This document shows, one piece after another, positions 8,732 through 16,438 of a DNA stretch of 64,000 bases. Below the pieces are notes generated by a model. It saw only the letters and a program-made list of their open reading frames with translations, ran no database searches and was not told where the DNA came from. Made by a program: the position numbers and the translations under genes. The number at the start of each line of letters is the position of its first letter. The stretch's first letter is position 1. The DNA is from Amycolatopsis thermoflava N1165 (GTDB lineage: Bacteria; Actinomycetota; Actinomycetes; Mycobacteriales; Pseudonocardiaceae): contig NZ_KI421511.1 in assembly GCF_000473265.1 (NCBI RefSeq), forward strand, positions 6,368,360 through 6,432,359. The letters are read 5' to 3'.

Positions 8732-8825
8732 CATCCGGTGTTCCCACCGGCGGTTCAGTCCAACCCCCCGGGGCTGAACCCTCGGCGACCCCCGCCCCTC
8801 CCCCCTGGCGGGGGTCGCCCCTTTT
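8732..8825 (+). ncRNA. 6C small RNA (B11 homologue)
   Basis: Two hairpins with C-rich loops are the hallmark of the actinobacterial 6C RNA. Hairpin 1 (8754-8778) has stem TTCAG/CTGAA and a loop holding CCCCCC. Hairpin 2 (8784-8819) has a perfect 13-bp stem and the loop CCTCCCCCCT, followed by CCTTTTC, which also serves as terminator. A small upstream hairpin CCGGTG/CACCGG is at 8735-8750. A weak promoter may be TTGCGG (8699) with TACAGT (8720); the 5' end is therefore a guess. In M. tuberculosis B11 lies in the same gap, between ssd and the HAD gene, which supports the call. In mycobacteria it pairs through its C-rich loops with mRNAs such as panD. Confidence 0.85.
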
Positions 8826-8897
8826 CTCCGCGCGCGGGCGCGGATCTTGCCACAGCGCACCGACGATCCCGCTCTGCCGAGCCGCCTCGGTCGCGAG

Positions 8898-8924
8898 TTG
8901 TCCACAGGACCCCAGTTGTCCACA
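8898..8924 (+). promoter_or_regulatory. Two DnaA-box-like 9-mers (TTGTCCACA)
   Basis: TTGTCCACA occurs at 8898-8906 and 8916-8924, same orientation, 18 bp apart, each followed by GG. This is the high-affinity DnaA box form known from Streptomyces. The pair lies about 85 bp upstream of ssd and 75 bp after the 6C RNA. With the HAD promoter area it makes up the gene-free stretch 8564-9008. Other structure there: a 14-nt direct repeat with two or three mismatches, GGAAATTCGTTGCC (8629) and GGAAATCGATTGCC (8649). Confidence 0.5.
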
Positions 8925-9008
8925 GGTCCCGCCGGAGCTCCTTGTCGCGGCACGGCGCGAGCACGACGGTGGAGTCAGGTCAAACACCGATCACCACTGG
9001 GGGCCGTC

Positions 9009-10082
9009 ATGGAACACGCTCGTCCGCTCGTCATCGCCCACGACGAGGTCATGCTCGACGAAATCCTGCGCGTCGCCGCGGCCGTGGGCTGCGAGACGCA
9101 GCGCGCGCCCGATCTGCTCGCCGCCCGGCCGCGGTGGCCGGACGCGCCGCTGGTGCTGGTCGACGAGCAGGCTGTCGACGGCGAGGTGGAGCTGCCGCGT
9201 CGGCCCGGCATCCTGCTGATCACCAAGGGCGCGCCGGATTCCCGGACATGGCGACGGGCTTTCCGCGCCGGTGTCGAAGCTGTCGTGTCGTTGCCGGAGG
9301 ACGAATCGGCGCTGGCGTCGGCGCTGGCCGACGTCGTGGACGGGCCGGGGTTGCCGGGCGGGCGGATCATCGGCGTGCTGGGCGGTCGCGGTGGAGCCGG
9401 GGCGTCCGTCCTGGCGGCGGCCACCGCGCTGGTCGCGTGCCGCACCGACCCCGGCGGGCTGCTGGTGGACTGCGATCCGTTGTCCGGTGGGATCGACGCG
9501 CTGCTGGGAGCCGAGAACACGGAGGGGCTCCGCTGGCCCGAGCTGCGACCAGGAGCCGGCCGGTTGTCGATGCCCGCGCTGCTCGAATCGCTGCCCGAGT
9601 TCCGGTACCGCGGCCTGCGGCTGCCGTTCCTGTCCTGCCACCGCAATGGCGACGGGCCGACCGGGCAGGGCGTGGCGGCGGTGGTCGAGGCCGGTCGCCG
9701 GGCGGGCCGGACGGTGGTGTGCGATCTGCCGCGTCACCTCGACGGTCCTGGCCTCGCGGTGATCGCGCGTGCCGACCTCGTGATCGTGGTGATCCCGGCC
9801 GAGATGCGCGCCTGCCTGGCCGCCCGCCGGGTGGTCAAGCAGCTGGGTGACCAGGCCGGCCGGGTCCGGCTCGTCGTCCGCGGGCCTGCGCCGGGTGACC
9901 TCGAGCCGAGCGTCGCGGCCGGCGCGATCGGGCTGCCGCTGCTGACGTCGATGGCCGTCGAACGCCAGCTGGACCGGGAGATCGAGCGCGGCAACTTCCT
10001 CCCGCGGCCGCGCGGCGCGCTGATGGAGACCGCGCGCCTGATCGTGGAGCAGTCGCAGTCGAAGCAGGTGCTGGCGGCATGA
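9009..10082 (+). CDS. ssd: Septum-site-determining protein Ssd (MinD/CpaE-like)
   Basis: This is a 357-aa ParA/MinD-superfamily protein. The N-terminal third looks like a receiver-type domain (VIAHDEVMLDEIL...). The ATPase half starts with a glycine-rich loop GVLGGRGGAGASVLAAATAL; the deviant Walker Lys near its start is missing and the usual GKS is GAS, so ATP binding may be altered. In mycobacteria Ssd slows septation, and CpaE relatives place Tad pilus machinery. Start ATG 9009 was chosen over upstream codons because homology begins there. The stop overlaps tadA as ATGA, so it leads the tad operon. Confidence 0.85.
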   Translation: MEHARPLVIAHDEVMLDEILRVAAAVGCETQRAPDLLAARPRWPDAPLVLVDEQAVDGEVELPRRPGILLITKGAPDSRTWRRAFRAGVEAVVSLPEDESALASALADVVDGPGLPGGRIIGVLGGRGGAGASVLAAATALVACRTDPGGLLVDCDPLSGGIDALLGAENTEGLRWPELRPGAGRLSMPALLESLPEFRYRGLRLPFLSCHRNGDGPTGQGVAAVVEAGRRAGRTVVCDLPRHLDGPGLAVIARADLVIVVIPAEMRACLAARRVVKQLGDQAGRVRLVVRGPAPGDLEPSVAAGAIGLPLLTSMAVERQLDREIERGNFLPRPRGALMETARLIVEQSQSKQVLAA

Positions 10083-11242
10083 ACTCCGAACTGGTCGAGC
10101 GGGTCCGCCTCCGGCTGGCGGGCGCTGGCGCCGGGACGGACCCGGCGACGGTGGCGGACGCGGTGCGTGCCGAAGCCGGGCGTCCGGTCGGGCACACGGA
10201 GGCGCTCGACGCCCTTCGGCTCATCCGGCAGGAGCTGGCCGGTGCCGGTCCGCTGGAACCGTTGCTCGCCCTGCCCGGCGTCACCGACGTGCTGGTCACG
10301 GGCCCGGACGATGTGTGGGTCGACGGGGCCGGCGGGTTGCGCCGCGCCGATGCCCACTTCGAGGGCGAGGAGGGAGTGCGCCGTCTCGCCCAGCGGCTCG
10401 CGCTCGCCGCCGGACGGCGGCTCGACGACGCCCAGCCCTACGTCGATGGCTGGCTGCCCGGGCTCGGGCCGCACGGCCGCGTCCGGTTGCACGCAGTGCT
10501 GCCACCGATCGCCGCCGACGGAACCTGCATCTCGTTGCGGATCCTCCGTCCCGCCGTGCACGACCTCGCCGCGTTGCGTGAGCTGGGCACCTTCGGGGCC
10601 GAAGGCGCGGAGCTGGTGGAGTCGGTGGTCGCCGCCCGGCTGGCCTTCCTCGTCACCGGTGGCACCGGCGCGGGCAAGAGCACCCTGCTCGCCGCGATGC
10701 TCGGGGCGGTGTCCCCGGCTGAGCGGATCGTCTGTGTCGAGGACGCCGCCGAACTCCAGCCCGCGCACCCGCAGTTCGTGCGGTTGACCGCCCGGCCGCC
10801 CAACGTCGAGGGCGCGGGGGAGGTCGGCCTGCGGGACCTGGTGCGTCAGGCGCTGCGGATGCGACCCGACCGGCTCGTGGTCGGCGAAGTGCGCGGCCAG
10901 GAGGTGTGCGAGCTGCTCAACGCGTTGAACACCGGTCACGACGGGAGCGCGGGAACGTTGCACGCGAACTCGACGGCGGAGGTGCCGGCCCGGTTGGAAG
11001 CGCTTGCCGCGCTGGGCGGTCTGTCCCGCGGGGCCTTGCACAGCCAGCTCGCGGCCGCGGTGCAGGTCGTCCTCCACATGCGCCGGTCGTCGTCGGGGCA
11101 GCGGGAACTGGCGGAGGTCGGCGTGCTGAGCCGGAGCGACAACGGGGACGTCCGGGTGCTTCCGGTGTGGCAGGACGGTGGGTGGACGAAGCGGCAGGTC
11201 TTGTTCTCCGCGTTGCTGCCCCGGGGAGGCGAGTCGTGCTGA
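10079..11242 (+). CDS. tadA: TadA/CpaF-type pilus assembly ATPase
   Basis: This is a secretion/pilus ATPase of the type II/IV GspE-CpaF superfamily, 387 aa. An N-terminal helical region and N2-like domain are followed by the RecA-like core with Walker A GGTGAGKST near residue 195, an Asp box (CVEDAAELQPAHPQ), and Walker B with GEVRGQEVCELLNALNTGHDG. It powers assembly of the Flp-type pilus from tadB/tadC and the pilin genes downstream. It overlaps ssd by 4 bp and tadB by 7 bp. Confidence 0.93.
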   Translation: MNSELVERVRLRLAGAGAGTDPATVADAVRAEAGRPVGHTEALDALRLIRQELAGAGPLEPLLALPGVTDVLVTGPDDVWVDGAGGLRRADAHFEGEEGVRRLAQRLALAAGRRLDDAQPYVDGWLPGLGPHGRVRLHAVLPPIAADGTCISLRILRPAVHDLAALRELGTFGAEGAELVESVVAARLAFLVTGGTGAGKSTLLAAMLGAVSPAERIVCVEDAAELQPAHPQFVRLTARPPNVEGAGEVGLRDLVRQALRMRPDRLVVGEVRGQEVCELLNALNTGHDGSAGTLHANSTAEVPARLEALAALGGLSRGALHSQLAAAVQVVLHMRRSSSGQRELAEVGVLSRSDNGDVRVLPVWQDGGWTKRQVLFSALLPRGGESC

Positions 11243-12033
11243 CCCACTCGCTGGCCTGCGCGGCCGCGGCCGCCTTGTGCTGGCCGCCGGTGCGTGGCTC
11301 GGCGGCTCGGCTGGGCGCGCTCGCGCCGTCTCCGGCACGCCGCGGATTGCCGAAGGCGCGAAAGGCGGTCGCGCTCGGGCTGGTTCCGTTGCTGTTGGTT
11401 GTGCCACCGATGGTGTGGGCGGCAGGCGCGTTGCTCGGCTTGGCCGGCTGGCGCCAGTGGCACGCGCGTCGCCGGTCGAAGTCCGGGCTCGCGATGCGCC
11501 GGGCGATGGCCGAGGCGCTGCACGCGATGGTGGTGGACCTCCGGGCCGGCGCGACGCCCGCGCTGGCCGCCGAGTCCGCCGCGGCCGACGCTCCTCGCCC
11601 GGTCGCCGAGATCCTCGACGCGGTGGCCGGCGCCTGCCGCCTTGGCGGAAACCTCGCCGAAACACTGGCGACGGTCACCACGGCCGAACCACTGTCCGCG
11701 GCGCGGAGACGTCTGGTGCGAGCGTGGTCGCTCAGCCAACGGCACGGCCTCCCACTGGCCGACCTGCTCGACGCGGTTCGCCAGGACATCACCGCCGAGC
11801 TGCGGTTCACCAGCCAGTCGGAGGCAGCGATGTCCGGCCCCCGAGCGAGCGCGATGGTCCTCGCCGCCCTGCCGGTCTTCGGACTGCTGCTGGGCGAGGG
11901 CATGGGAGCCCACCCGACCCACATCCTGTTCGCCACCCCGAGCGGCAACGCCCTCCTCCTGCTCGGCACAGCGCTGATCATCACCGGCGGCGCATGGAGC
12001 GCCCACCTCACAAGACGAGGCACCCCGCGATGA
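11236..12033 (+). CDS. tadB: TadB-like type II secretion F-domain membrane protein
   Basis: This 265-aa membrane protein is one of the two GspF-type platform subunits. Hydrophobic segments sit near the N terminus (LGLVPLLLVVPPMVWAAGAL) and at the C terminus. The central T2SSF helical domain carries RRAMAEALHAMVVDLRAG and AETLATVTTAEPLSAARRRL. GTG 11236 follows GGGGAGG and overlaps the tadA stop. Directly after its stop an ATGA overlap opens a short repeat-derived frame instead of tadC, which is displaced 1.66 kb downstream by the repeat/IS block. Confidence 0.88.
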   Translation: MLTHSLACAAAAALCWPPVRGSAARLGALAPSPARRGLPKARKAVALGLVPLLLVVPPMVWAAGALLGLAGWRQWHARRRSKSGLAMRRAMAEALHAMVVDLRAGATPALAAESAAADAPRPVAEILDAVAGACRLGGNLAETLATVTTAEPLSAARRRLVRAWSLSQRHGLPLADLLDAVRQDITAELRFTSQSEAAMSGPRASAMVLAALPVFGLLLGEGMGAHPTHILFATPSGNALLLLGTALIITGGAWSAHLTRRGTPR

Positions 12034-12665
12034 GCAAGCCCACCCCAGCCCCCGCGGCCCACACCACCCCGACCCGAGCCAGTTCCCCCACTTCACCCCC
12101 GCCCTCCAACGCCTCCCACGTCCCCTGCTCGCCCTTCCCCGCGAGCGGCTACCTCTGCAGCCACAAAGGAGAAGCCCCGCGATGAGCACGCGCTGGTTGC
12201 TTCCGCCGCAACCCGGGAGCCCCACGGTGAGCACGCTTGTCCGCGTCCCGCTGCCGGCAGCCTTTCCACACCAAGCCAAATCTTTCCCGCGCTTCGGTTC
12301 GGCCCACTTGCTGCCGAGGCGGTCGCAGCAATTCCGCCCCGCCCCGAGCCAGTGCCGGTCCGACCCGGCGCGGTCTTGCCGCACCTGGCTACTTCCGCCG
12401 CAACCCGGGAGCCCCACGGTGAGCACGCCTACCCTCGTCCCGCTGCCGACAGCCTTTCCACCCCAACTCGAGCCAGTTGCCCGGTTTCGGTTCGCCCCAC
12501 TTGCTGCCGAGGCGGTCGCAGCAATTCCACCCGGCCCCGATCCAGTGCCGATCCAATCCGGTGTGGTCCTGCCACATCTGGGTACTTCCGCCGCAAACCG
12601 GGGAGCCTCGCGATGAGCACGCTTACCCTCGTCCCACTGCCCGCAACCCTTCCAGCCCGACCTAA

Positions 12666-13550
12666 CAACTCGTTTCATAATGAAGTCGGCAGCTTGCGGT
12701 AGCAGATGAGGACGCAGGCCAGGTGCATGAGGCCAAGGTGGATGTCGGCTCGGCGTTCCCAGCGGATCCGTAAACGCTTGAACTGGTGCAGCCAGGCGAA
12801 CATCCGCTCAACTACCCATCTGATCTTGCCGAGACCGGAGCCGTGAGCGGTGTTCTTGCGAGCGATTCGCGGGACGATGCCCTTGTCTCGCAGGGTCTTG
12901 CGGTGATGGTCGTAGTCATAGCCGCGGTCGCCGTAGAGCCAGCGCGGGCGCTGACGAGGCCGGCCGCGTTTCCCGCGGATCACTGGAAGCGCCTCGACCA
13001 GCGGTATGAGCTGCGTGCTGTCGTGCCGGTTGCCACCAGTAACAGACACCACGAGCGGAATACCGTTGCCGTCGGTGATCACATGGTGCTTGGAACCGAG
13101 CCGAGCCCGATCGACGGGCGAGGGGCCCGTCGCTTCCCCCCTTTCAACGCCCGTACATGCGACCCATCCACCACCGCCACATCCAGATCGAGCCGATCCA
13201 GCGCTCGCAGCTGGTCAAGCAAGAGCTTGTGCACCGCGTCGAACACCCCGGCCTCGGTCCAGGCCCGCAACCGACGCCAACAGGTCACCCCGGAGCAGCC
13301 GAACACCTCACGCGGCAGCTCCCGCCACGAGATCCCGGTCTTGAGCACGAACACGATCCCCGCCAACGCCGCCCGGTCATCCACCGGCAACCGACCCGGA
13401 TACCGACTCCGCCGCACAGGCCTCGGCGGCAGCAACGGCTCCACCCGCTGCCACAGACTGTCGGGAACCAACTTCTCAATCACCACATCAGCATGCCCAC
13501 ACTTGATCAACTACGGCCAGCAGACGCGCCGATCATTTTGAAACGAGTTG
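12666..13550 (-). mobile_element. IS5-family insertion sequence, 885 bp
   Basis: The ends are near-identical inverted repeats: CAACTCGTTTCATAATGA at the left, and CAACTCGTTTCAAAATGA as the complement of the right end. They are flanked by the 3-bp direct repeat TAA (12663-12665 and 13551-13553), a TNA-type target typical of IS5-family members of this size. The element carries two overlapping transposase frames on the minus strand. Intact ends, target duplication and frames suggest a recent insertion. It sits inside one unit of the tad repeat array, against the direction of the tad operon. Confidence 0.92.
12675..13510 (-). CDS. IS5-family DDE transposase made by -1 frameshifting
   Basis: orfA (13510 to 13079, 143 aa) has the DUF4096-type helix-turn-helix domain (LWQRVEPLLPP, GISWRELPREVFG) and the first catalytic Asp in VAVVDGSHVRALKGG. 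orfB (12675-13082 and upstream in frame) has YGDRGYDYDHH with the second Asp and VVERMFAWLHQFKRL with the Glu. Between them the minus strand reads AAAGGGGGGAAG (13144 down to 13133). A -1 slip on the G run gives KGGEATGPSPVDRARLGSKH, the usual IS5 junction. The complete DDE set suggests an active enzyme. Confidence 0.9.
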
Positions 13551-13694
13551 TAAGTCTTTTCCCCCGTTTCGGTTCGGCTCGCGCGCTGCCTTCCCGGTCG
13601 CAGCAATTCCTCCCCGCCCCGAGCCAGTGCCGATCCCCTCCGGCGCGGTCTTGCCGCACCTGGCTACTTCCGCCGCAACCCGAGGAGTCCCGCG

Positions 13695-14276
13695 ATGAGC
13701 ACAGCCGCCGTGGTGGTCGCGTTGCTGGGCGCGGCACTGTTGACCCTTCCCGGCAGGCCTGTCCCAGGTCTGCGATTGGCGCACCTCTTTCCCTCGCCAC
13801 GGTCACCTGCGCGCATTCGCGGTCGGCCGCCTCGGAGCGATCCCCTCGACCTAGCCGCGACGTGGGATCTGCTCGCAGCCTGCTTGCGCGCCGGGCAACC
13901 GGTGCCCGCCGCTCTCCGCGCCGTCACCGATGGCGTCGCAGGGCCGGAAGTGGATGCCCTTCGCGCTACTGCCGGTCTGCTCGAACTCGGCGCTGATGCG
14001 ACCGAAGCGTGGATGCCGGCGCTCCGTTGTGCCGGCACCGCCGAGTTCGCCCGCGCAGCCAAGCGGACCGCGCGCAGCGGGACCACCCTCGCCGACGCCG
14101 CCACCGACCTCGCCCGCGGAATCCGCGCGTCACTCGGCGATCGCGCCGAGGCGCGGGCTCAGCGCGCGGGCGTGCTGATCGCCGGCCCGCTGGGGCTCTG
14201 CTTCCTCCCGGCCTTCGTGTGCCTCGGGGTCGTTCCGGTGGTCCTCGGCCTCGCCGGACGCCTCAACGTGTTCTGA
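13695..14276 (+). CDS. tadC: TadC-like type II secretion F-domain membrane protein
   Basis: It is the second GspF-type platform protein of the Tad system, 193 aa. It has a hydrophobic N terminus, a T2SSF helical core (DLAATWDLLAACLRAGQPVPAALRAV; RSGTTLADAATDLARGI), and a C-terminal transmembrane pair (AGPLGLCFLPAFVCLGVVPVVLGL). The start ATG has GAGGAG upstream, so it can be translated independently. Its distance from tadB, with a repeat array and an IS between, means transcription from the ssd promoter may not reach it. Confidence 0.85.
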   Translation: MSTAAVVVALLGAALLTLPGRPVPGLRLAHLFPSPRSPARIRGRPPRSDPLDLAATWDLLAACLRAGQPVPAALRAVTDGVAGPEVDALRATAGLLELGADATEAWMPALRCAGTAEFARAAKRTARSGTTLADAATDLARGIRASLGDRAEARAQRAGVLIAGPLGLCFLPAFVCLGVVPVVLGLAGRLNVF

Positions 14277-14305
14277 CCCTCCACAACAGACAAAGGAGAA
14301 CCCCC

Positions 14306-14542
14306 ATGTTGTTCCGCACCAAGCCCGCCGGCCGCCACGCAGCCCCCGCCCGTCCCCGATGGTGGCGTCGCTGGCTGCGCCCGGTGCTGGCCGCCGACGA
14401 CGGTATGAGCACCGCCGAGTACGCGATCGGCACGATCGCCGCCGCGGCCTTCGGGGCGTTGCTGTATACCGTCGTCACCGGCGACTCCGTGGTCGGCGCC
14501 CTCACCGGACTGGTCGAGCAGGCCCTCACGGTGCAGTTCTGA
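14306..14542 (+). CDS. DUF4244 pilin-like small membrane protein
   Basis: This 78-aa protein has a basic N terminus, then DDGMSTAEYAIGTIAAAAFGALLYTVVTG. The Gly/acidic then hydrophobic pattern with AEYAIGTIAAA is the Flp-pilin-like class III signal and helix. It is probably the major pilin of the Tad apparatus. The ribosome-binding site AAAGGAGAA precedes the ATG. The stop shares one base with the TadE-like start (TGATG). Homologue by position: Rv3656c. Confidence 0.85.
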   Translation: MLFRTKPAGRHAAPARPRWWRRWLRPVLAADDGMSTAEYAIGTIAAAAFGALLYTVVTGDSVVGALTGLVEQALTVQF

Positions 14543-14913
14543 TGAAGACACGAGCCCGCGCCGGTCCCGCGGACCGCGGCGCGGTGACGGTCGAAGCGGC
14601 GATCGCGCTGTGCGCGCTGACCGTGGTGGTGGGACTGGTGCTCGCGGGCTTCACGGCGGTGGCCGGTCAGCTCCGCTGCACCGACGCAGCCCGCGAGGCA
14701 GCGCGGCTCCTCGCCCGGGGTGAACCGCAACTGGCCGCGCAGGCGGTCGAGCAGATCGCCCCGCCGGGCGCGCAGCTCGCGGTGAAGACCGAGGGAAACA
14801 GCATCACCGTCGAGGTGCGGGCCGCCGCGGCCGGCGGGCTCCTGCCCGGGCTCCGCCTGGCGGCGCGCGCCTTCGCCGTCCTCGAGCCAGGAGCCGCCGA
14901 TGCCCCTCCCTGA
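14542..14913 (+). CDS. tadE: TadE-like pseudopilin
   Basis: This 123-aa protein has the TadE motif DRGAVTVEAAIALCALTVVVGLVLAGF at its N terminus, a single transmembrane helix, and an extracytoplasmic domain with RCTDAAREAARLLARG, typical of TadE-like proteins. A minor pilin role in Flp pilus assembly is expected. It overlaps the next gene by 14 bp. Confidence 0.85.
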   Translation: MKTRARAGPADRGAVTVEAAIALCALTVVVGLVLAGFTAVAGQLRCTDAAREAARLLARGEPQLAAQAVEQIAPPGAQLAVKTEGNSITVEVRAAAAGGLLPGLRLAARAFAVLEPGAADAPP

Positions 14914-15337
14914 CCTGATCCGTCTGCGCCGGCCGGTCTGCCTCGCCCAAGGGCCGTTGGCTGTCCGACCGCTGACCCGGCTCCCGGCCGGCCGGGCTTC
15001 GGTGAGGGATCCGCACCGGCGGGATCGGGGCGCGGCGACCGTCTGGGCCGCGTGCGCCATCGCCGGCCTGGTCGTCGTCGCGGGGTTGTTGTGGGGGCTC
15101 GGGTCGGCAGCGATCGCTCGGCACCGGGCTGCCGGCGCGGCCGACCTCGCTGCCCTCGCGGCTGCAGGTCTGGCTGCCGAGGGGAGCGATGTCGCCTGCG
15201 GGCAGGCGCTGTGGGTGGCCGAGCGGATGGGCGCCCGGGTGGTGAGTTGCCGCTTCGAGGGGTGGGACGCACTCGTCGAGGTGGTCGTCGACACCGGGCT
15301 CGGTCCCGCGGCCGGCCGGGCCCGTGCCGGTCCCTGA
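14900..15337 (+). CDS. Rv3654c-type TadE/TadG-like protein
   Basis: This 145-aa protein has a Pro/Arg-rich N-terminal region, then DRGAATVWAACAIAGLVVVAGLLWGLG (single membrane helix) and RHRAAGAADLAALAAAG, the hallmark of the TadG/Rv3654c helicase-secretion neighbourhood family. An alternative start nearer residue 40 is possible. It ends the visible tad gene set. Confidence 0.82.
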   Translation: MPLPDLIRLRRPVCLAQGPLAVRPLTRLPAGRASVRDPHRRDRGAATVWAACAIAGLVVVAGLLWGLGSAAIARHRAAGAADLAALAAAGLAAEGSDVACGQALWVAERMGARVVSCRFEGWDALVEVVVDTGLGPAAGRARAGP

Positions 15338-15811
15338 GGGGCGGTGGGCTGGTCCGGCCGCCCTTGAGTCGCGTCGCCACCGGGCGGGCTGGTCGACGGA
15401 CCGCCACCCGCGCCGGGGCCGGCCCGGGGAGGGCAGCCTCGTGCTGGGGCTGCGACGAACGGTCGGTTCCGCGCCGAACGGTAGGTGCCCCGACGGAGGT
15501 TGGACGGTCGCCCTCGCGCGCCGAGCGGTCACAGGCGGTGGCGCCGGCGAGTGGCGCGCGAGGTCGGAAACCGTTGGTATGCAGGAGAAACGTGTGCTGG
15601 AGATCACGATTGACGAGCGGCGCCGTCAACCGCTCGTCGTCGATGAGCAGCGGCCGAGCGGCGTTCGGCCGCGCCGAGCAGGGGATCGTCGCTCGTCGCC
15701 CGGGAGCAGCCGGTTGTCGCGTGGCGGGTTCCGGCACTTTGCAACTTGCCGTTTATTGGGAACCAGACAGCCACCGCGAGCGGTGGAACAAGCAAGGAGT
15801 TGTGGACGGAA
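15338..15811 (+). other. Gene-free stretch upstream of the primase-like gene
   Basis: This 474-bp stretch has no frame with convincing protein features on either strand. The last 90 bp become AT-richer (CTTTGCAACTTGCCGTTTATTGGGAACC region, 15735-15765) and probably hold the promoter of the next gene. Confidence 0.5.
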
Positions 15812-16438
15812 ATGTTGGACACGGATTGGTCGGACAGCTGGCGGGGCGCCTTCCGCATCGAGCTACGCGCGGAGGCCATCGGTCTCGCCTGGCACGGGTG
15901 GCCGGTGCTGCCCGGCACCTTTCCGGCGCAGGCGGACGCCGAGGGCTCCTGGACCGGCCCGGTGCCCGTCCACGAGGACTGGGCCGACCGGCTCGGCGCC
16001 CACCCCAACGAGGTGGCCGGCTGGTGGACCGGACAGCCCTACAGCCTGCTCGTCGCGACCGGCACCGTGCTGGACGCCGTCGAGGTTCCCGATGAACTGG
16101 GCAAGCGTGCCGCCCGCCTGCTCCGCGCGACCGGCCACCCCGCGCCGATCGTCGCGACGCCCGACGGCCGCTGGCTGTTCCTGACCACGGTCGCCGACCG
16201 CATCCCGGAGGAGCTCGCCACCGACGGCGAGGTCCGCTGGCACGGCCAGGGCAGCTGGATCCCGCTCCCGCCCACGCCGTTCCAGCACGGCGTTGTGCAC
16301 TGGCGGGTCAAGCCGGATGTGTGGAGCTGGCGGCTGCCGTCCGCCGACGCCGTGCACTCCGTGCTCGCCCGCGCTCTCGACCAGCAGGGTTCCGACCGGA
16401 CCGCCCTCGTCGGCGCCGGTCAGTTCGCCGCAGCCTGA
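15812..16438 (+). CDS. Bifunctional DNA primase/polymerase-like domain protein, possibly inactive
   Basis: This 208-aa protein resembles the N-terminal prim-pol (AEP) domain: IGLAWHGWPVLPGTF, then EVAGWWTGQPYSLLVATGTVLDAVEVP, which matches the WWtxxPxxNigvaTG...vDvD core. In active enzymes the second strand carries DxD; here it reads LDAVEV, so one acidic ligand seems absent. It is a standalone domain without helicase. Its function is unknown; nucleic-acid binding is likely. ATG 15812 was chosen with AAGGAG 12 bp upstream. The 3' end overlaps the helicase tail to tail by 19 bp. Confidence 0.7.
   Translation: MLDTDWSDSWRGAFRIELRAEAIGLAWHGWPVLPGTFPAQADAEGSWTGPVPVHEDWADRLGAHPNEVAGWWTGQPYSLLVATGTVLDAVEVPDELGKRAARLLRATGHPAPIVATPDGRWLFLTTVADRIPEELATDGEVRWHGQGSWIPLPPTPFQHGVVHWRVKPDVWSWRLPSADAVHSVLARALDQQGSDRTALVGAGQFAAA

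Larger units (their letters stand above)
12030..13694 (+). repeat. Decayed ~192-bp tandem array between tadB and tadC, split by an IS
   Basis: Units share a core TTCCGCCGCAACCCGGGAGC followed by an MST-type start (ATG/GTG AGCAC). The core recurs at 12201, 12393 (192 bp on), 12586 (193 bp on) and, past the IS, 13668, where it runs into tadC ATGAGCAC. A more diverged copy starts near 12030. Units also share GCTGCCGAGGCGGTCGCAGCAATTCC. Short frames (12030-12185, and 12182-12616 of 144 residues) pass through the units, but they are Pro/Ser-rich with no domain. I read the array as serial duplication of the tadB-tadC junction, not as genes. Confidence 0.75.

Noticed and set aside
12182-12616. 144-residue frame inside the tad repeat array
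   Set aside because: It spans two repeat units, is Pro/Ser/Arg-rich, and the third unit shifts frame by one base; better read as repeat DNA.
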